From contig JBOGEN010000090.1 in NCBI GenBank assembly GCA_050743265.1, positions 1 to 26,309 of the forward strand: a stretch of DNA of 26,309 bases, given 5' to 3'. Position 1 is the first letter of the stretch. Each line of letters opens with the position of its first letter. Of the stretch, positions 1-8,069 are shown piece after piece. The notes beneath the pieces are model-generated. The model was not told the DNA's origin, ran no database searches, and saw nothing but the letters and a program-made list of their open reading frames with translations. Source of the DNA: JBOGEN01 sp050743265. GTDB lineage: Bacteria > Actinomycetota > Actinomycetes > JBOGEN01. The translations under genes were made by a program, and so were the position numbers.

Positions 1-253
1 CCAGCGCCACCCCGGCGGGGACCCGGCCGGACGGCACGGGCCGCTCGGGCCGCTCCTTCGCGTCCACCGTGCGGTCGGCCCAGTCGTTGAGGGCCATGCC
101 CGACCAGTAGAGGAGTGTCGAGGCGGCGGCGAGCCCCAGGGTGCGGCGGCCCTGCGGCCAGCCGGACGCGGCGGCCCCAGCGACCACGTCGCCCGGCACG
201 GTGAGCGCCGCCGGCGCCCGCACCAGCTCGACGAGGTCGCGGAACGTGGTCAT
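1..253 (-). CDS. UbiA-family prenyltransferase (EboC/SCO3242-like), 3' part outside window
   Basis: Only the first 84 codons are present; the gene runs off the left edge. The N-terminus reads as a membrane prenyltransferase: a hydrophobic first helix region (about residues 36-55) is followed by the Asp-rich prenyl-diphosphate/Mg2+ motif NDWADRxxD at 56-64 and then RPxRPVPSGRV (69-78), the hallmark of the UbiA superfamily. The ATG (251-253) overlaps the stop of the preceding inositol-phosphate-synthase-like gene as ATGA, so the two are almost surely translated together. From memory, a UbiA protein next to a myo-inositol phosphate synthase matches the SCO3242/SCO3243 pair of Streptomyces and the ebo-type clusters, whose product is not firmly known. 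The polar acceptor substrate cannot be told from this fragment. Confidence 0.85.
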   Translation of the reverse strand, partial: MTTFRDLVELVRAPAALTVPGDVVAGAAASGWPQGRRTLGLAAASTLLYWSGMALNDWADRTVDAKERPERPVPSGRVPAGVAL

Positions 254-1413
254 GGACGCGTCCCGAGTCCGGACGCCCAGCGCACGAGCGTGTCGTACTG
301 GGCCGCGAGCGCGTGCTCGGTCGTGGCCACCGGGTCCTTGAAGAAGAAGGCGAGCGGGGCGAGGGGCCCCGCCAACCCGGCCTCGTCGGCCCGGGCCACG
401 AGGCGGGCCAGGTCGAGCACGAGCGGCGCGGCGAGGGCCGAGTCGCAGCCCTGCCAGGTGAACTGCATCGTCATGCGGACGCCGAGGAAGCCCTCGAACG
501 TGATGTGGTCCCAGGCGGTCTTCCACTCCCCCAGGTCCGGGACGTAGTCGATGTGCACCTCCCCGTCCACGGGATAGCCGAGCGCCTCGCCGATCGCACG
601 CTGCTTCGAGGTGGTCTTGCTGGCCGCGGCCGCCGGGTCGGCCAGCGTGGCCCCGTCACCACCGCCGAGCAGGTTGGTGCCCGACCACGACCGCACGCGC
701 AGCGCACGTGCCGCGAACATCGGTGCGAGCACGGACTTGACGAGTGTCTCGCCGGTCTTGGCGTCGCTCCCGGCGTACGGCACGCCCTGGGCGTGGGCGA
801 GCTCCTGGAGCGCGGGAATGCGCCCACCCGCCGACGGCGTGAAGTCGACGTACGGGCACCTCGCCCGCAAGGCGGCATACGCGTACAGCGAGCTGGGCGG
901 CAGGACCCCCGCCGTCAGGGCGTCCTCCAGCGTCTCGAGCGACGCGTACTCGTAGCGCGGGCGCAGCGGCGGTTCCGTCGACGCCACGTTGACCACGACG
1001 ACACGGGCGAGACGGTGCCGCGCCTGGAAGGACGCGAGGTCCTGCGCGACCGACGCCACCGCCTCGGACTGGTCACGTCCGGCGCCGCTTGCGGGCACGC
1101 CCGGCCGGATCTCGGCCTCGACGGCGAGCAGGTCGTCGTGCACGAGCGAGGGCAGGTGTGCGGGCAGCACCCCGGCGCCGGCGAGCTGCTCCGCACGTTT
1201 GGGCAACGGGGTCTCGACGACGTCGTGCCCCCCGAAGACCAGGCCGGAGAACGCGGGCAGGCCCGCGTCCGGGAACCGCGGCAGGTCGGTCACGCACCCG
1301 GTCAGGCTCGCGAGCCCCGCCCGGGCCGCGGCAGCGCCGATGACGGCCGTCGTCGCCACCGACCCCCGCGCCCCGACCAGCCAGACGCCCGTACGACGTG
1401 CGGTCTCGTCCAT
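250..1413 (-). CDS. Myo-inositol-1-phosphate synthase family protein
   Basis: 387 residues, cytoplasmic. The Rossmann glycine-rich motif GARGSVA sits at 14-20, VNVASTEP at 141-148, the SDAKTGET segment at 216-223 (the family's conserved G/S-D-D-x-K-S/T-G block), NLLGGGDG at 247-254 and an SK pair at 265-266. Classical members use NAD+ to convert glucose-6-phosphate to inositol-3-phosphate. This one belongs to the shorter bacterial/archaeal form, and its pairing with a UbiA gene suggests it makes a cyclitol-phosphate head group for prenylation rather than general inositol; that is inference. It starts at ATG (1411-1413) with a modest GGGAG upstream. A hairpin behind the upstream ThuA gene suggests it has its own promoter in 1414-1446, but none is clear. 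Confidence 0.85.
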   Translation of the reverse strand: MDETARRTGVWLVGARGSVATTAVIGAAAARAGLASLTGCVTDLPRFPDAGLPAFSGLVFGGHDVVETPLPKRAEQLAGAGVLPAHLPSLVHDDLLAVEAEIRPGVPASGAGRDQSEAVASVAQDLASFQARHRLARVVVVNVASTEPPLRPRYEYASLETLEDALTAGVLPPSSLYAYAALRARCPYVDFTPSAGGRIPALQELAHAQGVPYAGSDAKTGETLVKSVLAPMFAARALRVRSWSGTNLLGGGDGATLADPAAAASKTTSKQRAIGEALGYPVDGEVHIDYVPDLGEWKTAWDHITFEGFLGVRMTMQFTWQGCDSALAAPLVLDLARLVARADEAGLAGPLAPLAFFFKDPVATTEHALAAQYDTLVRWASGLGTRP

Positions 1414-1446
1414 CCCTGCTCGTCGCTCCCTTCGGTTGCCGGCGAG

Positions 1447-1484
1447 GGTGGCGGGGCTGCCAGGGGGCCAACAGCCCCACCACC
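1447..1484 (-). terminator. Hairpin terminator after the ThuA-DUF1080 gene
   Basis: GGTGG-c-GGGGCT (1447-1458) pairs with AGCCCC-a-CCACC (1473-1484), giving 11 base pairs with one internal mismatch and a 14-nt loop. It lies about 20 nt past the stop of the upstream secreted ThuA gene. No U-tract follows, which is common in GC-rich actinobacteria. Confidence 0.5.
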
Positions 1485-1504
1485 GTGGAGCACCGTCCCG
1501 ACCG

Positions 1505-2827
1505 CTACAGGTCCTTCACCCTGATGTCGCGGAAGGAGACGGCGTCGGCATCGCCGTGGTTCTGGATCCCGACGTGTCCGCGGCTGAGGTCACGTGCGGG
1601 GTCCGTGTTCGTGAACTCGTTGATCTTCGTGTCGTTGAGGTAGACGGTGATGGTCTGGCCGACGACGTCGATCCGGAACGTGTTCCACTTCCCGGGCGGG
1701 TTGAGTGCCGCATCCCGTGCTGCCTCGTCCGGGGCCTGGACGTTGTACACGGCCCCGGTCGTGGAGTCGGCGTCGTCCGTCGCGTCGATCTGGATCTCGT
1801 AGCCCTGGTCCACCGCCGACCACGGGTCGTCACTGGCGGGGAACCCCACGAAGACACCCGAGTTGTCGTCCCCCGGCATCATCCAGTCGAGCCGCAGGCT
1901 GTACGTCTCGAACTCTTCGGTGTTCCAGAGCATGCCCAGCCCGCCGAACGACGTGAGCACGCCGTCGGCGAGGGTGAACCCGCCCGGGCCGGCCTGGCGC
2001 CACCGCTCCAGGCTCCCGGCGGTGCCGTCGAAGAGGGACCGGTAGCCGTCCTCCGTACCGCAGTCCGCCGCGACCGCTCCGGCCGCGGACTGGATGCCGC
2101 CGAGGAGGTGCTGGCGGAACTCCGGCTCGGCGTACGACGCCTCGGTGTGGCCGCCCCCGGTGTACCAGGAGCGCCCGCGTGCGACGTCGTGGCACCAGGC
2201 GATCGGGTGGTCGGCCATCGCGTCGGGCCCCGGCGCGTAGCTGGACTCGTCCAGCGTCGCCAGCACGTGGACGTCGCCCCGGGGGTTGGCGCGGTAGTTG
2301 TACCACTCGTCGAAACGGGACCACTGCTCCGGCAGGTGGCGGGTCGACGGGTGGTCGGGGTCCTCGACCCGGACCGTCGCCGTCTGCTGCGCCGGGTGGG
2401 ACTTGAAGTACGCGCCCACGAGGTCGCCGTAGAACGGCCAGTCGTACTCGGTGTCCGCCGCCGCGTGGATGCCGGCGTACCCCCCGCCCGCCCTGATGTA
2501 CCCCTCGAACGCCTCCTGCTGCGTGGCGTTCAGCACGTCGCCGGTCGTCGAGAGCCAGACGACCGCGTCGTACTGACGCAGGTTGCGGCTCGTGAACGCG
2601 GTCGCGTCCTCGGTCGCGTCGACGGCGAAGCCGTTCTCCTCGCCGAGCTGCCGGATGGTCTGGATGCCGGTCGGGATCGACGAGTGACGGAACCCCGCCG
2701 TCTTGGAGAAGACGAGCACGTTGAAGGCCGGTTCAGCGGCCTGGGCGGGAGCCATCAGGACGACCCCTCCCAGGCCGAGCAGTGCGACCGTCGACACGCC
2801 GAGTGCCCGTCGTAGTGATCTGCGCAC
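1505..2827 (-). CDS. Secreted ThuA domain - DUF1080 (3-keto-disaccharide hydrolase/lyase-type) protein
   Basis: 440 residues. A Sec signal peptide (RR then a hydrophobic stretch, ending AQA at about 30) is followed by a ThuA/trehalose-utilisation domain (about 34-245) with the diagnostic GIHAAADTEYDWPFYGDLVG at 119-138. A DUF1080 (PF06439) concanavalin-like domain spans about 261-440, from LFDG to the terminal FRDIRVK. DUF1080 proteins have been linked to cleavage of 3-keto-glycosides, and ThuA with ThuB to 3-keto-trehalose/sucrose metabolism; here both are predicted to act outside the membrane. It starts at GTG (2827) with a perfect AAGGAGGTG Shine-Dalgarno (2833-2841). It follows the PQQ-type dehydrogenase gene in the same direction across a strong hairpin. 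In related bacteria these domains can occur in one larger polypeptide together with the dehydrogenase (recollection). Confidence 0.88.
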   Translation of the reverse strand: MRRSLRRALGVSTVALLGLGGVVLMAPAQAAEPAFNVLVFSKTAGFRHSSIPTGIQTIRQLGEENGFAVDATEDATAFTSRNLRQYDAVVWLSTTGDVLNATQQEAFEGYIRAGGGYAGIHAAADTEYDWPFYGDLVGAYFKSHPAQQTATVRVEDPDHPSTRHLPEQWSRFDEWYNYRANPRGDVHVLATLDESSYAPGPDAMADHPIAWCHDVARGRSWYTGGGHTEASYAEPEFRQHLLGGIQSAAGAVAADCGTEDGYRSLFDGTAGSLERWRQAGPGGFTLADGVLTSFGGLGMLWNTEEFETYSLRLDWMMPGDDNSGVFVGFPASDDPWSAVDQGYEIQIDATDDADSTTGAVYNVQAPDEAARDAALNPPGKWNTFRIDVVGQTITVYLNDTKINEFTNTDPARDLSRGHVGIQNHGDADAVSFRDIRVKDL

Positions 2828-2851
2828 GGTGTCACCTCCTTGCTGTGGGTC

Positions 2852-2886
2852 GGGGTGGGACGCGCGCGCCGCGCGCGCCCCACCCC
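2852..2886 (-). terminator. Strong GC hairpin between dehydrogenase and ThuA genes
   Basis: GGGGTGGG (2852-2859) pairs with CCCACCCC (2879-2886) and, after one mismatch, CGCGCGC (2861-2867) pairs with GCGCGCG (2871-2877), leaving a 3-nt loop: 15 base pairs in 35 nt. It begins only 8 nt beyond the stop of the upstream dehydrogenase gene and ends 11 nt before the ThuA gene's ribosome binding site. It may therefore terminate, attenuate, or shield the upstream mRNA's 3' end rather than fully separate the genes. Confidence 0.55.
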
Positions 2887-2893
2887 GGGTCGG

Positions 2894-5353
2894 CTACCGG
2901 GTGATGAACGAGTCGACGGTGAACAGCGCGCCGCCGCCCTTGCCCTTCGCAACCAGGTAGAGGGTGTGCGTGCCACCCGGGTCGGTGACCGTGGCCGTCG
3001 CCGTCGCGTACGTGTCGACGCCGCCGGTGTTGGGCACGGTGGCCGTCCCGACGAGGGGCCCGTCGGGAGCGTCCATCCGGACCTCGAGCGTGCCGCCCTT
3101 GGTCCCGGACACCCGCAGGTCGATCGCCGTCACGCCGACCAGGTTGTACGGCGTGAACGCGATCCAGTCACCCGCGCTGACCCCGGCGACACGGTCGCCG
3201 CCCTCGGCGCTCGCCGCCGCCTGCACGGTCACGCCCTTGCTGCCGGTGAAGTACTCCGCCTGCTTGTGGCTCGGCTGCAGGAGGACCTCCGCCTCGCCGG
3301 TCAGCGGCGGCGTCCCGCCGTCGCCCCCGGCGTCGGTGTAGCTCGCGTTGAGGACGCCGAAGATGTTGGCGTCCCCGGCGTGGCCGCCGTCCTGGGTCGC
3401 GAACGAGCCCGTGCAGCCCTCGGCCTCGGACAGCGGGTGCCCGTGGCTGTCGTGGCCGAGCACGTACTCGACGTGGACGGCCGAGCAGTCCACCGGGTCA
3501 CCGTCCGGGTCGGTCACCGTCACCTCGTAGTCGACGGTGTCCCCGGGGGTGAAGGTGGTGCCGTCCAGCGGCTGGTCGAACTGCACCTGTGGCGCCGTGT
3601 TGCCGACCGTGACCGTCACGGCCGCACTGCCGACCCGCCCGCCGTCGTCCGTCACCTCGAGCCGGGCCGTGTACTGCCCGTTCTCGGTGTACGTGTGCGA
3701 CGGGCTCGCCTCGGTGGAGTCGACGGTGCCGTCGCTCTCGAAGTCCCAGGCGTACGTGAGCGGGTCACCGTCCGGGTCGGTCGAGCCCGCCCCGGAGAAG
3801 TCCACCGCCAGTGGTGCCGGCCCGGACGTGGGGTCGGCGGTGATCGTCGCCGTCGGGGACTTGTTGCCCTTCGCGTACTCGACCCGGTACAGCGCCGAGT
3901 TGTGGTCCCCGGCGAAGAACCCGCCGCTGCCGTAGTCCAGGACGTAGAGCGCGCCATGGGGCCCGAACTCGAGGTCCATCGGCTTCTGCAGGTCCATGAA
4001 GTCGCTGAAGCCGTTGATCGCCTTCGGGTTGTCGGCGTTGTCGAGCGTGATGTCCTTGATCCAGCCACGTCCCCACTCGTAGGCGAAGAAGTGCCCGTCG
4101 TACGACTCGGGCAGCTTCACCTGCGAGTCGAGGCTCGCGTCGAAGTGGTACACGGGGCCGCCCATCGGCGACTCGCTCCCCGTGCCGAACTCGGGAACGG
4201 ACCCGCCGTCGTACGGCAGCCAGGCCGCCTCCGCCGGGGGCACGGTGGACATGCCCGTGTTGTTCGGTGAGTTGTTCTCGGCACCGTTCGCGCAGTCGTA
4301 CTTCGGACCGGCCGTCGCCGTGCCGAAGTCCCACTCGGTGTAGGTCTCGGCCACGGTGTTCTTACCGGTGCAGTACGGCCAGCCGTAGTTGCCCGGCGCG
4401 GTGACGCGGTCGAACTCGACCTGGCCGCCGGGCCCGCGGTTCGGGTCGGCGCTCCCGGCGTCCGGGCCGTACTCGCCCACCCAGGCGATGCCGGTGGTCT
4501 CGTCCACCTCGAAGCGGAACGGGTTGCGGAAGCCCATGGCGTAGATCTCGGGCTTCGTCTCGGCCGTGCCGGGCGCGAACAGGTTGCCCGACGGGATCGT
4601 GTACGAGCCGTCGGACTCGACGTGGATCCGCAGGATCTTCCCGCGCAGGTCGTTGGTGTTGGCCGAGGTGCGCTGCGCGTCGAACGCCGGGTTGCGGGTC
4701 GCGCGCTCGTCGATGGGGGCGTACCCGTCCGACTCGAACGGGTTCGTGTCGTCACCGGTGGCCAGGTACAGGTTTCCCTGGCTGTCGAAGTCGATGTCGC
4801 CTCCGACGTGGCAGCAGATGCCCCTGTCGGTCGGCACCTGCAGGATCTGCTGCTCGCTCGCGAGGTCGAGCGTGCCGTCGACGTACTTGAACCGGGACAC
4901 CACGTTGTGGCCCTTGTACGGCGCGAAGTCCGCCGCCGTGCCGTTGCTCGGCGCGTCCCCTGGCGGGGTGTCGAGCGGCGGCGCGTAGTAGACGTACACC
5001 CACTGGTTGGACTCGAAGTCCGGGTCGATGGCGACGCCCTGGAGCCCGTCCTCGTCGTGGGAGTACACGGGGATGTCGGCGGCGACCGAGGTGACGCCGT
5101 CCTTCGTCGTACGGCGGAGCGTGCCGTCGCGTGCGGTGTGCAGCACGCTCTGGTCCGGCAGCACGGCGATGGCCATCGGCTCGCCGACGACGTCGACGCC
5201 CTTCGCCATCGTCACCTGCTGGAAGTCCGAGTCCGCGGCGGTGGGGGCCTTCGGGGCCGCGACCGCTGAGGGCGGGCCTGCCACGGTGACCATGGCGACA
5301 CCCACCAGGACGCCGAGCGTGGCGGCGTACACCTTCTTCAGGGGCTTGTGCAC
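2894..5353 (-). CDS. Secreted PQQ-type glucose/sorbosone dehydrogenase with PKD and CBM6-like modules
   Basis: 819 residues. A signal peptide (1 to about 33, VAA|PK) precedes a six-bladed glucose/sorbosone dehydrogenase (GSDH) beta-propeller at about 45-490, with GLQGVAIDPDF (103-113), the cysteine pair and His in GICCHVGGD (178-186), LRGKILRI (236-243) and GFRNPFRFEVD (274-284). A PKD domain follows at about 499-585 (STDPDGDPLTYAWDF), then a second Ig/cadherin-like segment starting near 588, and a C-terminal jelly-roll region (about 690-819) resembling CBM6. The propeller family oxidises sugars using PQQ; no cytochrome domain is fused, so its electron acceptor is unknown. GTG start at 5353 with GGAGGT 7 nt upstream. 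Carbohydrate-binding modules suggest a polymeric or surface-bound sugar substrate. A possible weak -10 (TATCAA, 5426-5431) lies upstream. PQQ dependence is inferred from family only. Confidence 0.85.
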   Translation of the reverse strand: MHKPLKKVYAATLGVLVGVAMVTVAGPPSAVAAPKAPTAADSDFQQVTMAKGVDVVGEPMAIAVLPDQSVLHTARDGTLRRTTKDGVTSVAADIPVYSHDEDGLQGVAIDPDFESNQWVYVYYAPPLDTPPGDAPSNGTAADFAPYKGHNVVSRFKYVDGTLDLASEQQILQVPTDRGICCHVGGDIDFDSQGNLYLATGDDTNPFESDGYAPIDERATRNPAFDAQRTSANTNDLRGKILRIHVESDGSYTIPSGNLFAPGTAETKPEIYAMGFRNPFRFEVDETTGIAWVGEYGPDAGSADPNRGPGGQVEFDRVTAPGNYGWPYCTGKNTVAETYTEWDFGTATAGPKYDCANGAENNSPNNTGMSTVPPAEAAWLPYDGGSVPEFGTGSESPMGGPVYHFDASLDSQVKLPESYDGHFFAYEWGRGWIKDITLDNADNPKAINGFSDFMDLQKPMDLEFGPHGALYVLDYGSGGFFAGDHNSALYRVEYAKGNKSPTATITADPTSGPAPLAVDFSGAGSTDPDGDPLTYAWDFESDGTVDSTEASPSHTYTENGQYTARLEVTDDGGRVGSAAVTVTVGNTAPQVQFDQPLDGTTFTPGDTVDYEVTVTDPDGDPVDCSAVHVEYVLGHDSHGHPLSEAEGCTGSFATQDGGHAGDANIFGVLNASYTDAGGDGGTPPLTGEAEVLLQPSHKQAEYFTGSKGVTVQAAASAEGGDRVAGVSAGDWIAFTPYNLVGVTAIDLRVSGTKGGTLEVRMDAPDGPLVGTATVPNTGGVDTYATATATVTDPGGTHTLYLVAKGKGGGALFTVDSFITR

Positions 5354-5608
5354 GTGAGCAACCTCCGTTCAGGAGGGCGCCAAGGGCCTCACCACGGCCC
5401 GCGGCACCGTCGAACCCGCACAAATTTGATAGGGATGACTGCGTCCGACGATGGGCTCGGGCCGTGGCGTGTTCACCGGGCCTCTGCTTCCCCGGAGCGG
5501 GTGCACTAGCCTCGTGACCAGTGCCATCGACCCGGCTGACGGGCTCCGCGGCGACGCGTCGCCCGAGGTGGACGCAGTTCTGGCAGCGGTCTCCTCCTTG
5601 TCGGTCCG

Positions 5609-5643
5609 GTCGGGACGGGGTCTGGCAAGACCGTCGTCCCGAC
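5609..5643. terminator. Nested stem-loop, second of a tandem pair
   Basis: GTCGGGAC (5609-5616) pairs with GTCCCGAC (5636-5643); inside it GGTCT (5619-5623) pairs with AGACC (5628-5632) around a GGCA loop. It lies about 110 nt past the Gfo/Idh stop codon, downstream of the stronger hairpin at 5654-5700. It could act as a back-up terminator on either strand. Confidence 0.4.
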
Positions 5644-5653
5644 GTGGTGGCAC

Positions 5654-5700
5654 GAGCCCGCGGTGCGGGACGCGAGGCAGCCTCTCTGCACCGCGGGCTC
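5654..5700 (-). terminator. 13-bp perfect inverted repeat after the Gfo/Idh gene
   Basis: GAGCCCGCGGTGC (5654-5666) is perfectly complementary to GCACCGCGGGCTC (5688-5700) with a 21-nt loop that itself contains GAGGC/GCCTC (5674-5684). Lying 55 nt after the stop of the sugar ABC operon, it is the likely operon terminator. No U-tract is present. Confidence 0.55.
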
Positions 5701-5754
5701 ATCGATCACGCCATCAGCCGCACCTCCTGCGGACGGCTCGGGCTCGGCCCGCGC

Positions 5755-6954
5755 TCATGACCCCACCTCGGTCCAGCACGACCCACCTGCGGCGCTCTTC
5801 TCGATCGCGGCGAGGACGCGCTGCACCTGGAGCCCGTCGGCGAACGACGGCAGGGGGTCGGTACCCACCCCGACGGCCTCGACGAAGTCGCGCAGCTCGT
5901 GGGTGAAGGTGTGCTCGTATCCGATCAGGTGACCGGGGGGCCACCAGGCGTCCATGTACGGGTGCGTGGGCTCGGTGACGAGGATCCGGCGGAAGCCCGC
6001 CGTGGACGGGTCCTCGGTGTGGTCGTGGAAGGACAGCTCGTTCATCGACTCGAAGTCGAACGCGAGGCTGCCCGCCGAGCCGTTCACCTCGAGGCGCATG
6101 GCGTTCTTCCGTCCGGTGGCGAACCGGGTGGCCTCGAAGGTGGCCATCGCCCCGTCGGCGAACTTGCCGAGGAACAGGGCACAGTCGTCGACCGTGACCT
6201 CCCCCGTCCCGCCGTGGCCCGACCCGGTGAGACCGTCGGAGGCGGCCGCGAGGGGCCGCTCGCGGATGAACGTCTCGGTGAGGCCACTGACACCGGTGAG
6301 GAGCGAGCCCGTGACGTACTGCGCGATGTCGACGATGTGCGCGCCGATGTCACCGAGCGCACCCGAGCCGGCCTTGTCCTTCTGAAGTCGCCACACGAGA
6401 GGAAAGGACGGGTCGGCGATCCAGTCCTGGAGGTACTGGGCGCGGACGTGCCGGATGACACCGAGCCGCCCCTCGGCCACGAGCTGGCGCGCCAGCGCGA
6501 GCGCCGGGACGCGGCGATAGTTGAAGCCCACCATCGACCGCACGCCGCGCGCCCGCGCCCGCTCGGCGGCCTGGGCCATCGCGACCGCCTCGTCCACCGT
6601 GTTGGCCAGCGGCTTCTCGCACAGGACGTGGCGACCCGCGTCGAGGGCGGCGATGGCGATCTCGGCATGGCTGTCGCCCGGCGTGCAGATGTCCACGACG
6701 GCGACGTCGTCCCGGCGAATGAGCTCCTTCCAGTCCGTCTCCACCGAGGCCCACCCGAGGCGCCGGGCGGCGTGCTCGACGGCGGCCCGCTGCCGCCCGC
6801 ACACCGCCGTCATCAGGGGCGCCGCGGGAAGCGGGAAGGCACGGTCGACCGTCCGCCAGGCCTGGGAGTGGACGGCCCCCATGAAGGAGTAGCCCACCAT
6901 GCCGACGCCCAGCGTGGGTCGATCGTCCCCCGCGGCCCCCCGCTCGCTGCTCAC
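5755..6954 (-). CDS. Gfo/Idh/MocA oxidoreductase, levoglucosan-dehydrogenase-like
   Basis: 399 residues, cytoplasmic, NAD(P)-dependent. An N-terminal Rossmann fold (VGMVGYSFMGAVHS, 17-30) leads to the family's EKP motif with catalytic Lys114 (CEKPLANT, 112-119). Further on are NYRR (145-148), YLQDWIADPSFPLVWRLQ (174-191) and GSGALGDIGAHIVDIA (196-211), the C-terminal-domain segment carrying the probable catalytic His206/Asp209. The QDW-DP-W-QK-GSGALGDI pattern is, from memory, shared with actinobacterial levoglucosan dehydrogenase (LgdA), which oxidises the C3 hydroxyl of an anhydrosugar to the 3-keto form. The GTG start overlaps the stop of the binding-protein gene (GTGA), placing it last in the ROK-ABC operon. 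It probably oxidises the imported sugar; the actual substrate (levoglucosan, other glycoside or cyclitol) is not proven. Confidence 0.85.
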   Translation of the reverse strand: MSSERGAAGDDRPTLGVGMVGYSFMGAVHSQAWRTVDRAFPLPAAPLMTAVCGRQRAAVEHAARRLGWASVETDWKELIRRDDVAVVDICTPGDSHAEIAIAALDAGRHVLCEKPLANTVDEAVAMAQAAERARARGVRSMVGFNYRRVPALALARQLVAEGRLGVIRHVRAQYLQDWIADPSFPLVWRLQKDKAGSGALGDIGAHIVDIAQYVTGSLLTGVSGLTETFIRERPLAAASDGLTGSGHGGTGEVTVDDCALFLGKFADGAMATFEATRFATGRKNAMRLEVNGSAGSLAFDFESMNELSFHDHTEDPSTAGFRRILVTEPTHPYMDAWWPPGHLIGYEHTFTHELRDFVEAVGVGTDPLPSFADGLQVQRVLAAIEKSAAGGSCWTEVGS

Positions 6955-8018
6955 GCGAAGCCCACAGCCATGTAGTCGTCGACGTTGTCGCGCGTCACGA
7001 CCGCGGAGTACGTGGTGAGGGACGCCGGGACCTCATGCTCGACGAGGTCGCTCATGCCCCGGTTCTGGCCGATGAGCCGGGCCAGGCTGATCGCGGACGA
7101 GGACATGCTCGGGCTGTAGAGCACGGTCGCCTCGAGGACCCCGTCACCGGCCTTGATCTGCTGCATGGCACGGCTGGAGCCGGCGCCGCCGACCATGAAG
7201 AACTCGTCGCGTCCCTCCTGGTCGATGGCGGCCAGCACACCGACGCCCTGGTCGTCGTCGTGGTTCCACACGGCGTCGATCTCCGGCTCGGCCTGCAGCA
7301 GCGTGCTCATGACCTGCTGCCCCGACTCGACGGTGAACTCCGCCGCCTGGCGGGCGGTCACCGAGAAGCCGGCGCTCGCAAGGGATTCCTTGAAGCCCTG
7401 GCTGCGCTGCTGCGTCAGCTCGAGGTTGTCGATGCCGGCGACCTCGACGATGACCGGGTTCTGCTTGCCGGTCTCCTCCAGCTTGGCGGCGATGTAGTTG
7501 CCGGCGTTGACGCCCATGCCGTAGTTGTCGCCGCCGATCCACGTCCGGTACGCGAGCGGCGAGGAGAAGATCCGGTCGAGGTTGACGACGGGGATGCCCT
7601 TCTGCATCGCCTCGCGTGCGACCTCGGTCAGCGCCTTGCCGTCGAAGGGCAGGATCACCAGGACGTCGACGTTGCGGTCGATGAGGGTCTGCACCTGACT
7701 GATCTGCTGGTTGACGTCGTTCGTGCCCTCGGTGACCCGGAGCGTCACCTCCTCGTACTGCTTCGCCTGCGCCTGGGCGTTCTTGGTGATGGCGGCGATC
7801 CAGCCGTGGTCGGCGGCCGGCGCGGAGAAGCCGATCGTGACAGGCTTGCCGGGCTTGGCGTTGCCGCCGCCGGCCTGGGACACGCTGGCCTGCTCGGTGT
7901 CCCCCGACGCTTCGGGGTCGTTGCTGGTGCAGCCGGCCAGTACGACGCCGGTGCCCAGGGCGCCAGCCCCGAGCAGAAAGCCGCGGCGGTCGAGCCCGGC
8001 GGAACCCTTGAGTGCCAT
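6951..8018 (-). CDS. Sugar ABC transporter substrate-binding lipoprotein (RbsB-like), Tat-exported
   Basis: 355 residues from the chosen ATG at 8018, which has AGAAGGAG 7 nt upstream; a longer reading to 8060 would add 14 residues lacking such a site. The N-terminus has the twin-arginine motif DRRGFLL and a lipobox VLAGC with lipidated Cys30, so the protein is likely Tat-exported and membrane-anchored. The rest is a type I periplasmic binding fold (PF13407): VTIGFSAP start, NDVNQQISQVQTLIDRNVD followed by VLVILPFDGKAL, PVVNLDR, and a hinge region near VWNHDDDQGVGVLAAI. It binds a sugar outside the cell and delivers it to the permease encoded just upstream (51 nt gap). RbsB/LacI-like fold suggests a mono- or small cyclic sugar. 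Confidence 0.92.
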   Translation of the reverse strand: MALKGSAGLDRRGFLLGAGALGTGVVLAGCTSNDPEASGDTEQASVSQAGGGNAKPGKPVTIGFSAPAADHGWIAAITKNAQAQAKQYEEVTLRVTEGTNDVNQQISQVQTLIDRNVDVLVILPFDGKALTEVAREAMQKGIPVVNLDRIFSSPLAYRTWIGGDNYGMGVNAGNYIAAKLEETGKQNPVIVEVAGIDNLELTQQRSQGFKESLASAGFSVTARQAAEFTVESGQQVMSTLLQAEPEIDAVWNHDDDQGVGVLAAIDQEGRDEFFMVGGAGSSRAMQQIKAGDGVLEATVLYSPSMSSSAISLARLIGQNRGMSDLVEHEVPASLTTYSAVVTRDNVDDYMAVGFA

Positions 8019-8069
8019 GGACGGTCTCCTTCTCTGGCGTCCGGTGGACATCGAGTCCAAGCGGTGGGG

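Larger units (their letters stand above)
5354..5754. other. 400-bp intergenic region with leader, possible gene remnant and two hairpins
   Basis: No convincing complete gene lies here. The part next to the dehydrogenase gene holds its ribosome binding site and an AT-rich spot (5421-5431) that could be a minus-strand -10. On the plus strand, TAGCCT-like bases at 5507-5512 are followed at once by GTG (5514), and about 30 codons of plausible high-GC coding sequence before it turns into low-quality Arg/Ser/Pro-rich sequence, which may be the relic of a leaderless gene. Two stem-loops are listed separately. Confidence 0.5.

Noticed and set aside
989..2815. 608-codon plus-strand frame over the inositol synthase and ThuA genes
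   Set aside because: Spans two well-supported minus-strand genes and shows no recognisable motif.
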